Assembly: GCA_023460715.1 (NCBI GenBank)
Contig: JAEWPH010000297.1
Location: forward strand, 1-27,121
Length of the DNA: 27,121 nucleotides
Direction: 5' to 3'
Source of the DNA: Pseudomonadota bacterium
GTDB lineage: Bacteria > Pseudomonadota > Gammaproteobacteria > Burkholderiales > Burkholderiaceae_C
Shown piece by piece: positions 16,281 to 24,430 of the stretch (positions within the stretch are counted from its first letter, which is position 1; every line of letters starts with the position of its first letter). The notes beneath the pieces were generated by a model. The model saw only the letters and a program-made list of their open reading frames with translations, was not told where the DNA came from and made no database searches. A program made the position numbers and the translations under genes.

Positions 16281-17195
16281 TCAGCGCGTGGCGACCGCCT
16301 TGTTGGACAAGCCCCAGACGTAGGCCGTCAGCACGCTAATCTGCGCGTCGGTCAGCTTGCCGGCCTGGGCCGGCATCTGGTTCGTCTTGCCGTTGTTGAT
16401 CATGGCGGTGATCGCGGCTTCGCCCCAGCCGTGCAGCCAGACGTCGTCCGTCAGGTTAGGGGCGCCCAGGGCGGTGTTGCCCTTGCCATCCATGCCGTGG
16501 CAGGCGGCGCACGCCGTGAACTTGGACTTGCCGAGCGACGCCCGCAGGGAGTCGTGCGGGCTGCCGGACAGGCTGAGCACGTAGTGGGACAGATTGCGCA
16601 CGTCTTCGGGCGAACCGACTGCCGCAGCCATGGGCGGCATCACGCCGGTGCGGCCGTCGTGGATGGTCTGGCGGATCTGCTCGGGAGCGCCGCCGTGCAG
16701 CCAGTCCGCGTCGGACAGGTTCGGAAAGCCCTTGCTGCCGCGCGCATCGGAACCGTGGCACTGGGCGCAGTTGTTCATGAACAGGCGGTCACCGATGGCC
16801 ATGGCCTGCGGATCGCCTGCGATCTCCTCGGGCTTCATGGTGGAGAAGCGTGCATACAGAGGCTCGAGCTCGGCGTTGGCCTTGGCGACCTCCGCCTTGT
16901 ACTCGGACAACTGCGACCAGCCCAGCTTGCCGGCAAAGGTGCCCAGCCCCGGATAGGCCGCCAGGTAGCCGAGGCCGAACACGATGGTGATGACGAACAG
17001 CCACATCCACCAGCGCGGCATGGGGTTGTTCATTTCCGTCAGGTCCTCGTCCCAGACGTGGCCCGTCGTGTTGTCTCCCGTGGGGGCTTCCGTGTTGCGG
17101 GCGGTCAGCCACAGCAAGAGCGCACAGCCGAAGATCCCGGCCAGGGTGATTCCGGCCACAAAGAGGGACCAGAAATTACTGGTGAAGTCACTCAT
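16281..17195 (-). CDS. ccoP: Cytochrome cbb3 oxidase subunit III, dihaem cytochrome c
   Basis: Membrane-anchored dihaem cytochrome c that passes electrons to CcoO/CcoN. It has 304 residues. There are two N-terminal hydrophobic segments (about 9-31 and 62-81). Between them lies the family sequence TGHVWDEDLTEMNNPMPRWW, the usual FixP N-terminal signature. Haem sites are CAQCH (143-147) and CAACH (229-233). Methionine ligands probably lie in GVMPPM and TNQMPAQ. The ATG at 17195 precedes MSDFTSNFWS, a standard CcoP beginning. It follows ccoQ by 25 bases. Confidence 0.97.
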   Translation of the reverse strand: MSDFTSNFWSLFVAGITLAGIFGCALLLWLTARNTEAPTGDNTTGHVWDEDLTEMNNPMPRWWMWLFVITIVFGLGYLAAYPGLGTFAGKLGWSQLSEYKAEVAKANAELEPLYARFSTMKPEEIAGDPQAMAIGDRLFMNNCAQCHGSDARGSKGFPNLSDADWLHGGAPEQIRQTIHDGRTGVMPPMAAAVGSPEDVRNLSHYVLSLSGSPHDSLRASLGKSKFTACAACHGMDGKGNTALGAPNLTDDVWLHGWGEAAITAMINNGKTNQMPAQAGKLTDAQISVLTAYVWGLSNKAVATR

Positions 17196-17220
17196 GGGTT
17201 GTTCTCATTTCTTGTGGAGT

Positions 17221-17358
17221 TCAGTCTTGGACGAAGGGCAGTTGTTCTGCCTCGTCGAAGCGGTCCTGGTTGCGGCGCATGAAGGCCCACACCCAGATTC
17301 CGATGAAACACGCCATCGATGCCAGCGTGACGACGATTCGCATGGTGGTGATATCCAT
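17221..17358 (-). CDS. ccoQ: Cytochrome cbb3 oxidase subunit IV (CcoQ)
   Basis: A 45-residue single-helix protein that stabilises the cbb3 complex. It has a membrane helix at about 6-27 (MRIVVTLASMACFIGIWVWA), followed by RRNQDRFDEAEQLPF, a typical CcoQ tail. The ATG at 17358 has a good ribosome-binding site (AAAGGAG, six bases upstream) and overlaps the end of ccoO by 11 bases, in the order N-O-Q-P. Longer upstream in-frame sequence is shadow of ccoO. Confidence 0.93.
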   Translation of the reverse strand: MDITTMRIVVTLASMACFIGIWVWAFMRRNQDRFDEAEQLPFVQD

Positions 17359-17368
17359 GGCGACTCCT

Positions 17369-18001
17369 TTACTTGAGCGCGCGGCCCATGACCTGCAGGT
17401 ACGCGACGAGTGCGTCCATTTCGGTCTTGCCCTTGACTTCCTCGGCGGCGGCGTTGATTTCCTCGTCGGTGTACGGAACACCCACCACGCGCAGCGCCTT
17501 CATGCGCGGTGCGACCACCGCTGGATCCACGGGCGACTTCTCCAGCCAGGGATAGGCTGGCATGTTGGACTCTGGCACCACGTCGCGCGGATTGTTCAGG
17601 TGGATGCGATGCCATTCGTCGCTGTACTTGCCACCCACACGGTGCAGGTCGGGACCGGTGCGCTTGCTGCCCCACTGGAACGGGTGGTCGTAGACGAACT
17701 CACCCGCCACGGAGTAGTGGCCGTAGCGCAGCGTTTCGGCCCGGAAGGGGCGGATCATCTGCGAGTGGCAGTTGTAGCAACCCTCGCGCAGGTAGATGTC
17801 GCGGCCCACCAGTTGCGTGGCGGTGTAGGGCTTGATGCCTTGCACCGGTTCCGTGGTCGACTTCTGGAAGAACAGCGGAACGATCTCGACCAGGCCCCCG
17901 AAGGCCACCACCACCAGGATCAGGACGATCATGAGGAAGTTGTTGGTCTCGATCTTCTCGTGGGAGAAGCCGGTCGATGCTTTTTTATGCGTGTTGGACA
18001 T
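17369..18001 (-). CDS. ccoO: Cytochrome cbb3 oxidase subunit II, monohaem cytochrome c
   Basis: A 210-residue membrane-anchored cytochrome c of the cbb3 oxidase. An N-terminal anchor helix (about 22-41) is followed by [20 protein letters not shown] with the haem site CYNCH (75-79), then [36 protein letters not shown] and NMPAYPWL, which carries the likely methionine ligand. All are diagnostic for CcoO. The ATG at 18001 has the ribosome-binding site GAGGAG. It follows ccoN after 19 bases. Confidence 0.97.
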   Translation of the reverse strand: MSNTHKKASTGFSHEKIETNNFLMIVLILVVVAFGGLVEIVPLFFQKSTTEPVQGIKPYTATQLVGRDIYLREGCYNCHSQMIRPFRAETLRYGHYSVAGEFVYDHPFQWGSKRTGPDLHRVGGKYSDEWHRIHLNNPRDVVPESNMPAYPWLEKSPVDPAVVAPRMKALRVVGVPYTDEEINAAAEEVKGKTEMDALVAYLQVMGRALK

Positions 18002-18020
18002 GAATCTAGCTCCTCGCGGC

Positions 18021-19460
18021 TCAGGCGTGTGCTGCGTTGACGGCGGGAATGGCCACCTTGACGGAGCGGCCCGAGATCGCGGTCATCCAGACGTTCCAGC
18101 CCATGATCACCATGCCGCCCAGGTACAGCAGGCCGCCCAGGAAGCGGATCACGTAGAACGGATAGGTCGCCTTGACGCTCTCGACGAAGGTGTAGGTGAG
18201 CGTGCCGTCGGCGTTCACTGCGCGCCACATCAGGCCCTGCATCACGCCGGCGATCCACATGGCGGCGATGTACAGCACGATGCCGATCGTGGCCATCCAG
18301 AAGTGCAGCTCGATCGCCTTGATGGAGTGCATCTTTTCCTTGCCGAAGAGGCGCGGCACCAGGAAGTACAGGGAGCCCATGGAGATCAGGCCCACCCAGC
18401 CCAGGGCGCCGGCGTGCACGTGGCCCACGGTCCAGTCGGTGTAGTGCGACAGCGCGTTGACGGTCTTGATGGACATCATCGGACCTTCGAACGTGGCCAT
18501 ACCGTAGAACGACAGCGACACGATCAGGAAGCGCAGGATGGGGTCGTCACGCAGCTTGTGCCACGCGCCCGACAGGGTCATGATGCCGTTGATCATGCCG
18601 CCCCAGCTGGGTGCCAGCAGGATGAGCGAGAACACCATGCCCACGGACTGCGTCCAGTCGGGCAGCGCGGTGTAGTGCAGGTGGTGGGGACCCGCCCACA
18701 TGTACGTGAAGATCAGAGCCCAGAAGTGCACGATGGACAGGCGGTAGCTGTACACCGGGCGGCCGGCCTGCTTGGGGATGAAGTAGTACATCATGCCCAG
18801 GAAGCCCGCGGTCAGGAAGAAGCCCACGGCGTTATGGCCGTACCACCACTGGACCATGGCGTCCTGTACGCCAGCGTAGGCCGAGTAGCTCTTCATCCAG
18901 CCCGCCGGCACTTCGGCGCTGTTCACCACGTGCAGGATGGCGACGGCCAGGATGAACCCGCCGAAGAACCAGTTGGCCACGTAGATGTGCTTGACCTTGC
19001 GGGTGCCGATGGTGCCGAAGAAGACGATGGCATACGAGACCCAGACCAGCGTGATCAGGATGTCGATGGGCCACTCGAGTTCGGCGTATTCCTTGCCCGT
19101 GGTGAATCCCAGGGGCAGCGAGATGGCGGCCGAGATGATGACCAGCAGCCACCCCCAGAACGTGAAGGAAGCCAGAGGTGCGCAGAACAGCCGCACCTGG
19201 CTGGTACGCTGGACGACGTAGTAGCTGGTGGCGAACAGGGCGCAGCCGCCGAAGCCGAAGATCACCGCGTTGGTGTGCAGCGGCCGGAGCCGCCCATAGC
19301 TGAGCCATGGAATGCCGAAGTTGAGCTCAGGCCAGGCCAGCTGGGCGGCGATGAAAACGCCCACCAGCATGCCGACCACCCCCCACACGACGGCCATGAT
19401 AGAAAACTGGCGAACAACGGTGTCGTTGTAATGCGCAGCATTTGTTGTTGAAGAATCCAT
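18021..19460 (-). CDS. ccoN: Cytochrome cbb3 oxidase catalytic subunit I
   Basis: Haem-copper subunit where oxygen is reduced to water with proton pumping; high affinity, used at low oxygen. It has 479 residues and about 12 membrane helices. Metal ligands are visible: His62 ([14 protein letters not shown]) and His349 for low-spin haem b, His347 for haem b3 (TVGHVHAG), His209 ([10 protein letters not shown]) and His259/His260 (WAGPHHLHY) for CuB. Tyr253, six residues before the histidine pair, matches the cross-linked tyrosine of C-type oxidases. The ribosome-binding site AAGAGG precedes the ATG at 19460. A FNR box stands upstream, giving ccoN its own promoter in addition to read-through from ccoIS. 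Confidence 0.98.
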   Translation of the reverse strand: MDSSTTNAAHYNDTVVRQFSIMAVVWGVVGMLVGVFIAAQLAWPELNFGIPWLSYGRLRPLHTNAVIFGFGGCALFATSYYVVQRTSQVRLFCAPLASFTFWGWLLVIISAAISLPLGFTTGKEYAELEWPIDILITLVWVSYAIVFFGTIGTRKVKHIYVANWFFGGFILAVAILHVVNSAEVPAGWMKSYSAYAGVQDAMVQWWYGHNAVGFFLTAGFLGMMYYFIPKQAGRPVYSYRLSIVHFWALIFTYMWAGPHHLHYTALPDWTQSVGMVFSLILLAPSWGGMINGIMTLSGAWHKLRDDPILRFLIVSLSFYGMATFEGPMMSIKTVNALSHYTDWTVGHVHAGALGWVGLISMGSLYFLVPRLFGKEKMHSIKAIELHFWMATIGIVLYIAAMWIAGVMQGLMWRAVNADGTLTYTFVESVKATYPFYVIRFLGGLLYLGGMVIMGWNVWMTAISGRSVKVAIPAVNAAHA

Positions 19461-19513
19461 CGGGCACCTCTTTTATTGCAGCGAAAGTTTCAATCAGGCA
19501 CAAATTCAGGGCA

Positions 19514-19527
19514 TTGACGAACATCAA
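19514..19527 (-). promoter_or_regulatory. FNR box upstream of ccoN, overlapping the ccoS stop codon
   Basis: TTGAC-GAAC-ATCAA, nine of ten to the consensus half-sites. Its centre (19520.5) is 60 bases before the ccoN ATG. At the class II distance the transcript would start near 19479, with a weak -10 GAAACT at 19491-19486 and a leader of about 19 bases that includes the ribosome-binding site. The downstream half-site contains the TGA stop of ccoS (19524-19526). Confidence 0.75.
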
Positions 19528-19661
19528 CCGTCTCTCAGAATGCGCTCGCCTTCCTGCTCCACGTTCTCGAATTGACCTCGGTAAACCGCCCACCAAAGTC
19601 CTCCCAGGATGAGCAGGACCAGGCCGACGGACAGGGGAATCAACAGGTACAGGATGTCCAT
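19524..19661 (-). CDS. ccoS: cbb3-type oxidase assembly protein CcoS
   Basis: A 45-residue single-helix membrane protein needed to put cofactors (haem and copper) into the cbb3 oxidase. The helix is at about 4-26 (LYLLIPLSVGLVLLILGGLW); the tail WAVYRGQFENVEQEGERIL is typical of CcoS. The ATG at 19661 overlaps the stop of ccoI by one base (TGATG), so it is translated with the copper pump gene. It is too short to be found by length alone; identity rests on the pattern and position. Confidence 0.92.
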   Translation of the reverse strand: MDILYLLIPLSVGLVLLILGGLWWAVYRGQFENVEQEGERILRDG

Positions 19662-22135
19662 CAGGCCACCTCGACAGGGGTTGCAGCCGCAAGGGCCGAA
19701 GGGGGCTGCGCCGGGCTGCCGGACGGCGCTCCGGGGGCCTGGAATCTCGCGTGCGCAGCGGTGCCGCGGGCCAGCCGGGCGGCATTCATGACCACGAGCA
19801 AGGAACTGAGCGCCATGCCCAGGCCGGCCAGCCACGCCGGCATGTAGCCGGCGATCGCCAAGGGCACGCACAGGGCGTTGTAGCCAGCGGCCCACCACAG
19901 GTTCTGACGCACGATGCGCAGCGTGCGGCGCGCCAGCAGGAGCGTCTGCAACACCAGGTCCAGGTGATCACCCAGGACGACAAAATCGGACCGCGATTGC
20001 GCCAGCGGCACGGCACGGCCAAAGGCGAAGGACACATGCGCACCCGCCAGCACCGGGCCGTCGTTGAGGCCATCGCCGACCATGGCGACGTGCCGGCCCT
20101 GCGCCTGAGCGCCCTGCAGGCGCTGCAGCTTGTCTTGCGGTGTGCAGTCCCCCACGGCCTCGGCGATGCCGGCCTGAGCGGCCACGCGCTGCACGGCCCC
20201 GTCGCGATCACCCGACAGCAGCTGCACCGCCACGCCGGCCTCCTGCAGCCCGCGCACGACCTCGGCCGCCTCGGGGCGCAGGTCTTCGCTCAGATCGAAC
20301 CGGGCGACTTCCTGCAGGCTCCCCTCGCCGCGCTCCCCACGTTCGCAGGCCAGCACCACTTGCTGCTGCAGACCGGTAGACACCACACCGGTGTGCGCAG
20401 CCGAGCCCAGCCGCACGGTCCATGGCGAACCGCCCTGCCCCGTCTGCCGCACCGTGGCGACCAGACCGCGGCCGGAAACCTCCTGTACCTGCTCGACCTC
20501 CCAGCCGCCAGCGCCCGCCGATCGCTCCGCAAAAGCGGCCAGCGCGCGCGACACCGGATGCAGCGAATGCAGCGCCAACGCTCCGGCCAGCGCCACGGCA
20601 TCGGCCTCCAGGAGGCCGGCGCCCGGCGCGAGATGCACGGCGCGCACGGCCATGCCATCGCGCGTGAGCGTGCCGGTCTTGTCGAACACCACCGTGTCTA
20701 CGGCCGCCAGCGCCTCCAGTCCCTGCAGGTTGCGCACCAGCACGCCCTGGCGCGCCAACGTCCCGGCCGCCGTGAGCATGGCGACGGGCGTAGCCAGCGA
20801 CAACGCGCAGGGGCAGGTCACGATGAGCACGGCCACCGCCACCATCAGCGCGTGGCTGGGGCTGGTGGGCCACCACCATGCGGCGGCCAGCGCCGCGGCC
20901 GCCAACACGGCCACGAGGAAGGGCCGCGCGATGCGGTCGGCCAGCTGCGCAAGCCGGGGTTTTTGCAGCGAAGCGCTTTCCATCAGCGCCACGATCTGGC
21001 CGAAACGCGTCTCGGCGCCCAGGCTCTGCACCTGCACCTCGACCGGCGCCTGCAGGTTGTAGCTGCCGGCCGTGACCGTGCTGCCCTCGCCGCGCAGCAC
21101 AGGGGTGGATTCGCCGGTGAGCAGCGCCTCGTCGGCCTGGGTGCGGCCCGCGACGATACGGCCGTCGGCAGGGAAGGCTTCGCCGGGCAGCACGCGGATG
21201 GTGTCGCCCGCCACCAGACGGCGCGTCGCCACGCGCACGAAGTCGCCGTCGGCGCCCCGGCGTTCCACGCTGTCAGGCAGGCGGTTCATCACCGCTTCGA
21301 GCGCGCCCGCGGTGCGGTCGCGCAGCCGCAGCTCCAGCCACCGGCCCGTGAGCAGGAAGAACACGAACATCGTCAGCGAGTCGTAGTAGACCTCCCGCCC
21401 GAACGGCCCGGCCGGATCGAAGGTGCCGGCAGAGCTGACGAGGAAGGTGATGGCCATGCCGAGGGCCACCGGCAGGTCCATGCTGATGCGGCGCTGGCGC
21501 ACGTCGCGCAGCGCGCTCGAGAAGAACGGGCCGCAGGCGAACAGCATGACCGGCAGGCTGATGACCCAGGACGCCCAGCGCAGCAGGCGCTCCATCTCCA
21601 GCGACAGATCGCCGGGCATGGCCTGGTAGGCAGGCCATGCGTACATCATCACCTGCATCATGCAAAAGCCCGCCACCAGCCAGCGCCACAGGGCGCGGCG
21701 GTGCTCGCGCTGGCGCTGCTCGCGCACGAAGGCGTCCATGGCCGGCAGCGCGCGGTAGCCCGCCTGGCCGACGGAGGCCATCCACTGCGACGGGCGCACC
21801 TGCGCCGGATGCCACACTACGCGTGCGCGGCGCGTGGCGGAGCTGACCTCGGCCTCGCGCACGCCGGGCACCCGGCGCAAGGTCTCCTCGATGGTGAGCG
21901 CGCAGGCCGCGCAGTGCATGCCCTCCAGCACCACATGCGATTCCCAAGGCACCGACGCGTTGGCGGCCGGATCATCGGAGACCGGCGCGCCCACCGGGCG
22001 TCCGAAGGCAGACCATTCGAGGGGATCGTCCAGCAGGGTGGCGGCTGTGGCGCCGTCCAAAGCGCTCCCGCGTGGCACGCCTGCCTGCACGGGGTCGGCG
22101 GCGGCGACCTGCGGGCCCGAAGGGTGGTTTGACAT
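19661..22135 (-). CDS. ccoI: Copper-translocating P1B-type ATPase CcoI (FixI)
   Basis: Copper-exporting P-type ATPase that supplies copper for the CuB centre of the cbb3 oxidase. It has 824 residues. After a variable region there is an N-terminal metal-binding domain with GMHCAACAL (Cys75, Cys78), then eight expected membrane helices with the transport motif CPC (441-443). Other motifs are LTGES (339-343), FDKTGTLT (484-491, phosphorylated Asp485), LHSLHPVSRAL and VGDGLNDGPVLAGA. CPC with this domain order, next to ccoS and ccoN, points to CcoI rather than general CopA. The ATG at 22135 was chosen; the open frame goes 14 codons further but through the FNR site. No ribosome-binding site precedes it, and the FNR-dependent start predicted from the box lies at 22136, so the message may be leaderless. 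Confidence 0.95.
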   Translation of the reverse strand: MSNHPSGPQVAAADPVQAGVPRGSALDGATAATLLDDPLEWSAFGRPVGAPVSDDPAANASVPWESHVVLEGMHCAACALTIEETLRRVPGVREAEVSSATRRARVVWHPAQVRPSQWMASVGQAGYRALPAMDAFVREQRQREHRRALWRWLVAGFCMMQVMMYAWPAYQAMPGDLSLEMERLLRWASWVISLPVMLFACGPFFSSALRDVRQRRISMDLPVALGMAITFLVSSAGTFDPAGPFGREVYYDSLTMFVFFLLTGRWLELRLRDRTAGALEAVMNRLPDSVERRGADGDFVRVATRRLVAGDTIRVLPGEAFPADGRIVAGRTQADEALLTGESTPVLRGEGSTVTAGSYNLQAPVEVQVQSLGAETRFGQIVALMESASLQKPRLAQLADRIARPFLVAVLAAAALAAAWWWPTSPSHALMVAVAVLIVTCPCALSLATPVAMLTAAGTLARQGVLVRNLQGLEALAAVDTVVFDKTGTLTRDGMAVRAVHLAPGAGLLEADAVALAGALALHSLHPVSRALAAFAERSAGAGGWEVEQVQEVSGRGLVATVRQTGQGGSPWTVRLGSAAHTGVVSTGLQQQVVLACERGERGEGSLQEVARFDLSEDLRPEAAEVVRGLQEAGVAVQLLSGDRDGAVQRVAAQAGIAEAVGDCTPQDKLQRLQGAQAQGRHVAMVGDGLNDGPVLAGAHVSFAFGRAVPLAQSRSDFVVLGDHLDLVLQTLLLARRTLRIVRQNLWWAAGYNALCVPLAIAGYMPAWLAGLGMALSSLLVVMNAARLARGTAAHARFQAPGAPSGSPAQPPSALAAATPVEVA

Positions 22136-22170
22136 GGCCCGGAGACTATTCTTGATCCACGCCAAGCCCA

Positions 22171-22184
22171 TTGACATGGATCAA
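22171..22184. promoter_or_regulatory. FNR box between ccoI and usp
   Basis: TTGAC-ATGG-ATCAA, nine of ten to the half-site consensus; centre 22177.5. For usp, TAAGCT at 22206-22211 gives a start near 22218, and the box centre is then at about -41. For ccoI, TAGTCT at 22148-22143 gives a start near 22136, again about -41.5. A degenerate second site, TTGAT-CCAC-GCCAA (22152-22165), lies 19 bases toward ccoI. Confidence 0.75.
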
Positions 22185-22243
22185 GACGTGCGCCACCACC
22201 CTGTCTAAGCTGGACCCGTCACCCACCCTCCAAGGAGCCCAGC

Positions 22244-22687
22244 ATGTACACACGCATCCTCATCGCCACCGACGGCTCGCCCCTGTCCGACCAGGCCGTC
22301 GAGAGCGGGCTTTCGCTGGCCGCCCTGGCGAGCGCCTCCGTGGTGGCGCTGAAAGTGGTGCCCCGCTACCCGCGCAGCTACTTCGAGGGCGGCGCCCCCG
22401 TGGACGCAGCCGATGCCAAGCGGGTGGAAGCCCAGTGGACGGCCGCCGCCCAGGCCCTGCTGGAGCAGATCAAGGCGCGTGGCGAGGCCGACGGCGTCAA
22501 GGTGCGCGCGGTGGTCGCCAAGTCGGACCTGATCGCGGAATCCGTCATCGCGGCAGCGAAGAAGCATCAGTGCGACCTGATCGTGATGGCCTCGCACGGC
22601 CGCAAGGGCCTCAAGCGCCTGCTGCTGGGCAGCGAGACGCAGCACGTGCTGACGCACTCGCACATTCCGGTGCTGGTGCTGCGCTAG
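22244..22687 (+). CDS. Universal stress protein, UspA family
   Basis: A 147-residue cytoplasmic protein of the ATP-binding Usp type. It begins RILIATDGSPLSDQAVESGL, has the conserved IVMASHGRKGLKRLLLGSET near the end with the nucleotide-binding pattern G-xx-G-x9-G-S, and ends HIPVLVLR. Its job is not known in detail; relatives help survival in stress and low oxygen. A strong ribosome-binding site (AAGGAG, six bases upstream) precedes the ATG at 22244. It is divergent from ccoI with an FNR box between them, so it is probably induced with the cbb3 oxidase when oxygen falls. Confidence 0.93.
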   Translation: MYTRILIATDGSPLSDQAVESGLSLAALASASVVALKVVPRYPRSYFEGGAPVDAADAKRVEAQWTAAAQALLEQIKARGEADGVKVRAVVAKSDLIAESVIAAAKKHQCDLIVMASHGRKGLKRLLLGSETQHVLTHSHIPVLVLR

Positions 22688-22934
22688 AACGAGCGCCCCC
22701 ACCGGAGGCCAAGGCACCACGGCGCGGCCCACGCTCGCCAGCGCATTGACCGGCGCCGGTCTTCCCGACCAGTTCCCTAGTCCAGCGCCATGAGATACCC
22801 CTGGCGAGATGGCGCATGCTTATTGGCCCATGCATCAAATTGGCCTACAGCGCTTATCCATAAAGCGCATTTAGCTATATTAAATATAGCAAACCATGCG
22901 ATCTGCCTTTACGGCACATTCGCGCAGACACGGC
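22688..22934. other. Gap between usp and the livF end: hairpins and a repeat, no gene
   Basis: This 247-base gap has no credible coding frame. Besides the repeat, it has a perfect 14-base palindrome GACCGGCGCCGGTC (22748-22761) and a seven-base-pair stem GCGCCAT/ATGGCGC (22785-22791 with 22809-22815). One of these probably ends the usp transcript, but none has a proper T-tract. Confidence 0.5.
22836..22893 (+). repeat. Comamonadaceae-type short repeat, copy 2, intergenic
   Basis: An A/T-rich island in a GC-rich gap, containing two hairpins in a row: GCGCTT/AAGCGC (22850-22868) and the perfect GCTATAT-TAA-ATATAGC (22874-22890). It aligns with copy 1 in cobU. It lies between usp and the end of livF, which face each other, so it could add transcription-stopping or RNA-stabilising structure. 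No transposase or target duplication is seen. Confidence 0.65.
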
Positions 22935-23015
22935 TCAGTGGCTGCCCAGATACAGCTGCGCCATGCGCTGGTCCTCCAGCAGTTCCTGCGCAGGGCCGTG
23001 CAGCACGCAGCGGCC
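22935..23015 (-). other. Stranded 3' end of livF beyond an in-frame amber codon
   Basis: After the TAG at 23018-23016, the same frame continues for 26 codons as GRCVLHGPAQELLEDQRMAQ plus LYLGSH and ends in TGA. This is the normal LivF C-terminus, including the final LYLG found in most LivF proteins. The expected residue at the stop is glutamine (LDQGR), and CAG to TAG is one base change. The tail would only be made by read-through or with an amber suppressor. Confidence 0.9.
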
Positions 23016-23672
23016 CTAGTCCAGGATGTAGCCCTGCTGGCTGATGGCGAGCGCCTGCCGCGCGCGCTGCTCCACCATCAGCACGGCCACGCCGGCAGCG
23101 GGCAGCTTCTGGACCATGTCGAACACCTTGCCGACCAGCGAAGGCGCCAACGCGGCCGTGGGCTCGTCCAGCACCATGATGCGCGGCGACGGCATGAGCG
23201 CCCGGGCGAAGGCCAGCTGCTGGCGCTCGCCGCCCGAGAGATTGCTGGCGGGCTGCGGCAAGCGCTCGACCAGCGCGGGGAAGTCGGCGAGCACCTGGAC
23301 CATGCGCTGCTTGAGATGCTTGACGCCGCGCACCACCTGCAGGTTCTCGCGCACGGTGAGCGAGGGGAACACGTTCGCCACCTGCGGCACATAGGCCAGG
23401 CCGGCGTCGAAGCGGTCCTCTGCCGACATGCGTGTGATGTCGCGCCCGTCCAGGTGAATACTGCCCGCCACGCGCGGCAGCAGGCCCAGCAATGCCTTCA
23501 CCAGCGTGGACTTGCCCGCGCCGTTGGTGCCGGCGATGGTCACGATCTGGCCCGGCGCCACGGCCAGGTCGATGCCGTGGATGATGTCCACTTCCGAATA
23601 GCCGCCGCGCAGCTGGCCGATCTGCAGCAGCTTGCCGCCGTGGTTCTCATGGCTCATGCCTGCTCCGCTCAT
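23016..23672 (-). CDS. livF: Branched-chain amino-acid ABC transporter ATP-binding protein LivF, truncated by amber stop
   Basis: Cytoplasmic ATPase subunit, partner of LivG. As read it has 218 residues instead of about 245. Present are Walker A GTNGAGKST (48-56), the Q-loop AYVPQ, the signature LSGGERQQLAFARAL (145-159) and Walker B IMVLDEPTAAL (165-175). The switch position holds glutamine (MVEQ), as is normal in LivF. The frame is cut by TAG just after ISQQGYILD; the remaining 26 residues follow in frame. All catalytic motifs survive, but the last strand and helix, which pack against the nucleotide-binding domain, are lost. The start at 23672 overlaps the livG stop (ATGA) and has GGAGG upstream; an ATG at 23657 is also possible. 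It could be a recent mutation, a sequencing error or a working shortened protein. Confidence 0.9.
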   Translation of the reverse strand: MSGAGMSHENHGGKLLQIGQLRGGYSEVDIIHGIDLAVAPGQIVTIAGTNGAGKSTLVKALLGLLPRVAGSIHLDGRDITRMSAEDRFDAGLAYVPQVANVFPSLTVRENLQVVRGVKHLKQRMVQVLADFPALVERLPQPASNLSGGERQQLAFARALMPSPRIMVLDEPTAALAPSLVGKVFDMVQKLPAAGVAVLMVEQRARQALAISQQGYILD

Positions 23673-24430
23673 ACCACCCCTCCCATGTAGGCTTCCTGCA
23701 CGCGCGGGTCGTCCAGCACGGTGTGCGGGTCGCCCTCGGCCAGGATGCGGCCCCGGTCCATCACGATCATGCGGTGCGACAGCGCCTTGAGCGCCTGCAG
23801 ATGGTGCTCGATGACGATGAAGGCGATGCCGCGGCCCTGCAGCTCGCGCACACGGTCGCAGATCTCGTCAATCAGCACCGGGTTGACCCCGGCGAAGGGT
23901 TCGTCGAGCAGGATGCAGCGCGGGTCCAGCATGAGCACGCGGCCCAGCTCCACGAGTTTCTTCTGCCCGCCCGACAGGCCTCCGGCCGGCACGTCGCGCA
24001 CGCGCGCCAGGTTCAAAAAGGCCAGGATGCCATCGGCCTTGGCCGCCAGCTGCGTCTCGTGTTCGCGCAGGCTGCGCGTCTGGAAGAACGCGTTGACGAG
24101 GCGTTCGCCCTGCGGGTTGGCGGCGGCGGCCATCAGGTTCTCGTGCACCGTCAGGCTCTTGAATTCGCGCGGAATCTGGAAGGTGCGCACCAGACCCAGG
24201 TGGGCACGGCGATGGGGCGGCAGGCGGGTGATGTCCTGCCCGGCGAAGCGGATGCGGCCGGCGTCTGCCGGCTGCTGGCCCGCGATGGCGGCGAACAGGG
24301 TGCTCTTGCCCGCGCCGTTGGTGCCGGCGATGCCCAGCACCTCGCGCTCGGCCAGTTGCAGCGACACGTCGTCCACCGCCTTGAAGCCGCCGAAGAGCCG
24401 GCTCACGTTGTCCACTTGCAGCATGCTCAT
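23669..24430 (-). CDS. livG: Branched-chain amino-acid ABC transporter ATP-binding protein LivG
   Basis: Cytoplasmic ATPase subunit of a HAAT-type importer, 253 residues. It has Walker A GTNGAGKST (36-44), LGLVRTFQIPREFKSLTVHE (Q-loop region typical of LivG), the signature LSGGQKKLVELGRVL, Walker B CILLDEPFAGVNP and the switch histidine in VIEHHL. It ends with the LivG-type EAYMGGVV. The ATG at 24430 overlaps the livM stop by four bases (ATGA); a second ATG six bases on is possible. The overlaps across M, G and F suggest coupled production of the transporter. Confidence 0.95.
   Translation of the reverse strand: MSMLQVDNVSRLFGGFKAVDDVSLQLAEREVLGIAGTNGAGKSTLFAAIAGQQPADAGRIRFAGQDITRLPPHRRAHLGLVRTFQIPREFKSLTVHENLMAAAANPQGERLVNAFFQTRSLREHETQLAAKADGILAFLNLARVRDVPAGGLSGGQKKLVELGRVLMLDPRCILLDEPFAGVNPVLIDEICDRVRELQGRGIAFIVIEHHLQALKALSHRMIVMDRGRILAEGDPHTVLDDPRVQEAYMGGVV

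Noticed and set aside
17832..19451. Plus-strand open frame of 539 codons opposite ccoN
   Set aside because: Antisense of a fully recognised oxidase subunit; rich in His, Gln and Asp as expected for reverse-complement frames.
22152..22165. TTGAT-CCAC-GCCAA as a second full FNR box before ccoI
   Set aside because: One half-site is intact but the other matches only CAA; it sits where a core promoter would be, so it was noted only as degenerate.
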